Assembly: GCA_937974275.1 (NCBI GenBank)
Contig: CALJIF010000134.1
Location: 1 to 54,751, forward strand
Reading direction: 5' to 3'
From: an uncultured Flavobacteriales bacterium
GTDB taxonomy: Bacteria; Bacteroidota; Bacteroidia; Palsa-965
DNA length: 54,751 bases
In this document: positions 54,609-54,751 of the stretch, piece by piece
How positions within the stretch are numbered: position 1 is the stretch's first letter
Layout of the letters: each line of letters begins with the position of its first letter
Program-made: the position numbers and the translations under genes
The notes under the pieces: generated by a model
What the model was told of the DNA's origin: nothing
Seen by the model: only the letters and a program-made list of their open reading frames with translations
Databases searched by the model: none

Positions 54609-54751
54609 TTAGTCATTTACATAAGGATATACAAGAAAATATCTGGCAGGTAAAGAGTCAATCAAATTATATTCGAAACGCGGTTGTTCCTTGTGAAGGA
54701 AAAAATAATCATCATCAAATTCTCCCAACTCAATTCTTGCTAGGTTCAAAC
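54609..54751 (-). CDS. Partial gene of unknown function entering from the right edge
   Basis: On the minus strand a frame is open from the window edge (54749) to a TAA at 54609-54611, giving the last 46 residues of a protein. Its composition is protein-like, with ELGEFDDDYFFLHKEQ and a C-terminal LVYPYVND. No family can be named. A plus-strand frame from ATG 54545 is also open to the edge and competes with it; I favour the minus frame on amino-acid composition, but this is a judgement. Confidence 0.45.
   Translation of the reverse strand, partial: LNLARIELGEFDDDYFFLHKEQPRFEYNLIDSLPARYFLVYPYVND

Overview
The window is chromosomal DNA of a Bacteroidota bacterium, probably of the Flavobacteriia/Chitinophagia type. 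The evidence is the type IX secretion system (T9SS) type A and type B C-terminal sorting domains, SprB-like repeats, sensor proteins with two-component-regulator propellers and Y_Y_Y domains, TPR-SpoIIE phosphatases, an exported alpha-2-macroglobulin, a KKAA-repeat histone H1-like protein, and promoter elements of the TAnnTTTG type. I see no tRNA, rRNA, CRISPR array, prophage or recognisable insertion sequence.

Layout. Bases 1-7340: the tail of a T9SS cargo protein, a possible structured RNA ending in a terminator, nrdB-nrdA (class Ia ribonucleotide reductase), a TPR-SpoIIE phosphatase, a thiamine-binding protein and a VOC protein. Bases 7344-14845: an exported protein of unknown function, a CutA-like protein, and a methionine locus (metX divergent from osmC-metZ). 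A propeller/Y_Y_Y/SpoIIE sensor phosphatase is fused to the end of metZ by a TTGA start/stop overlap. Bases 14977-23330: a propeller histidine kinase and a LuxR-type response regulator, followed by an outer-membrane protein and a PQQ-propeller protein, and divergently a second TPR-SpoIIE phosphatase.

Bases 23623-31943 form a secreted-protein block: a large SprB/PKD adhesin-like T9SS type B protein, a T9SS propeller protein in an operon with a bacterial lysyl oxidase that keeps its cofactor and copper residues, and a TlpA-like thioredoxin. Bases 32105-42261: a 2069-residue alpha-2-macroglobulin with a CxEQ thioester motif, then a minus-strand membrane operon (sodium:solute symporter, DUF6962-like protein, GT-C-type glycosyltransferase-like protein). 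Bases 42308-54751 are mostly housekeeping: an RsmB/RsmF-like rRNA methyltransferase, the H1-like protein, a lipoprotein, TypA/BipA, a J-domain protein, a MuiA-family protein, a peptide-type substrate-binding lipoprotein, a secreted protein, methylmalonyl-CoA epimerase, a HAD phosphatase, an outer-membrane barrel and a partial gene at the right edge.

Themes. (1) Signalling: three SpoIIE-type phosphatases and one propeller histidine kinase lie within about 19 kb, each with a different extracytoplasmic sensor part. (2) Surface and matrix biology: the lysyl oxidase, the adhesin and the macroglobulin all act outside the inner membrane. The most unusual gene is the T9SS-exported lysyl oxidase. No complete, clearly undescribed multi-gene system could be demonstrated from sequence alone.
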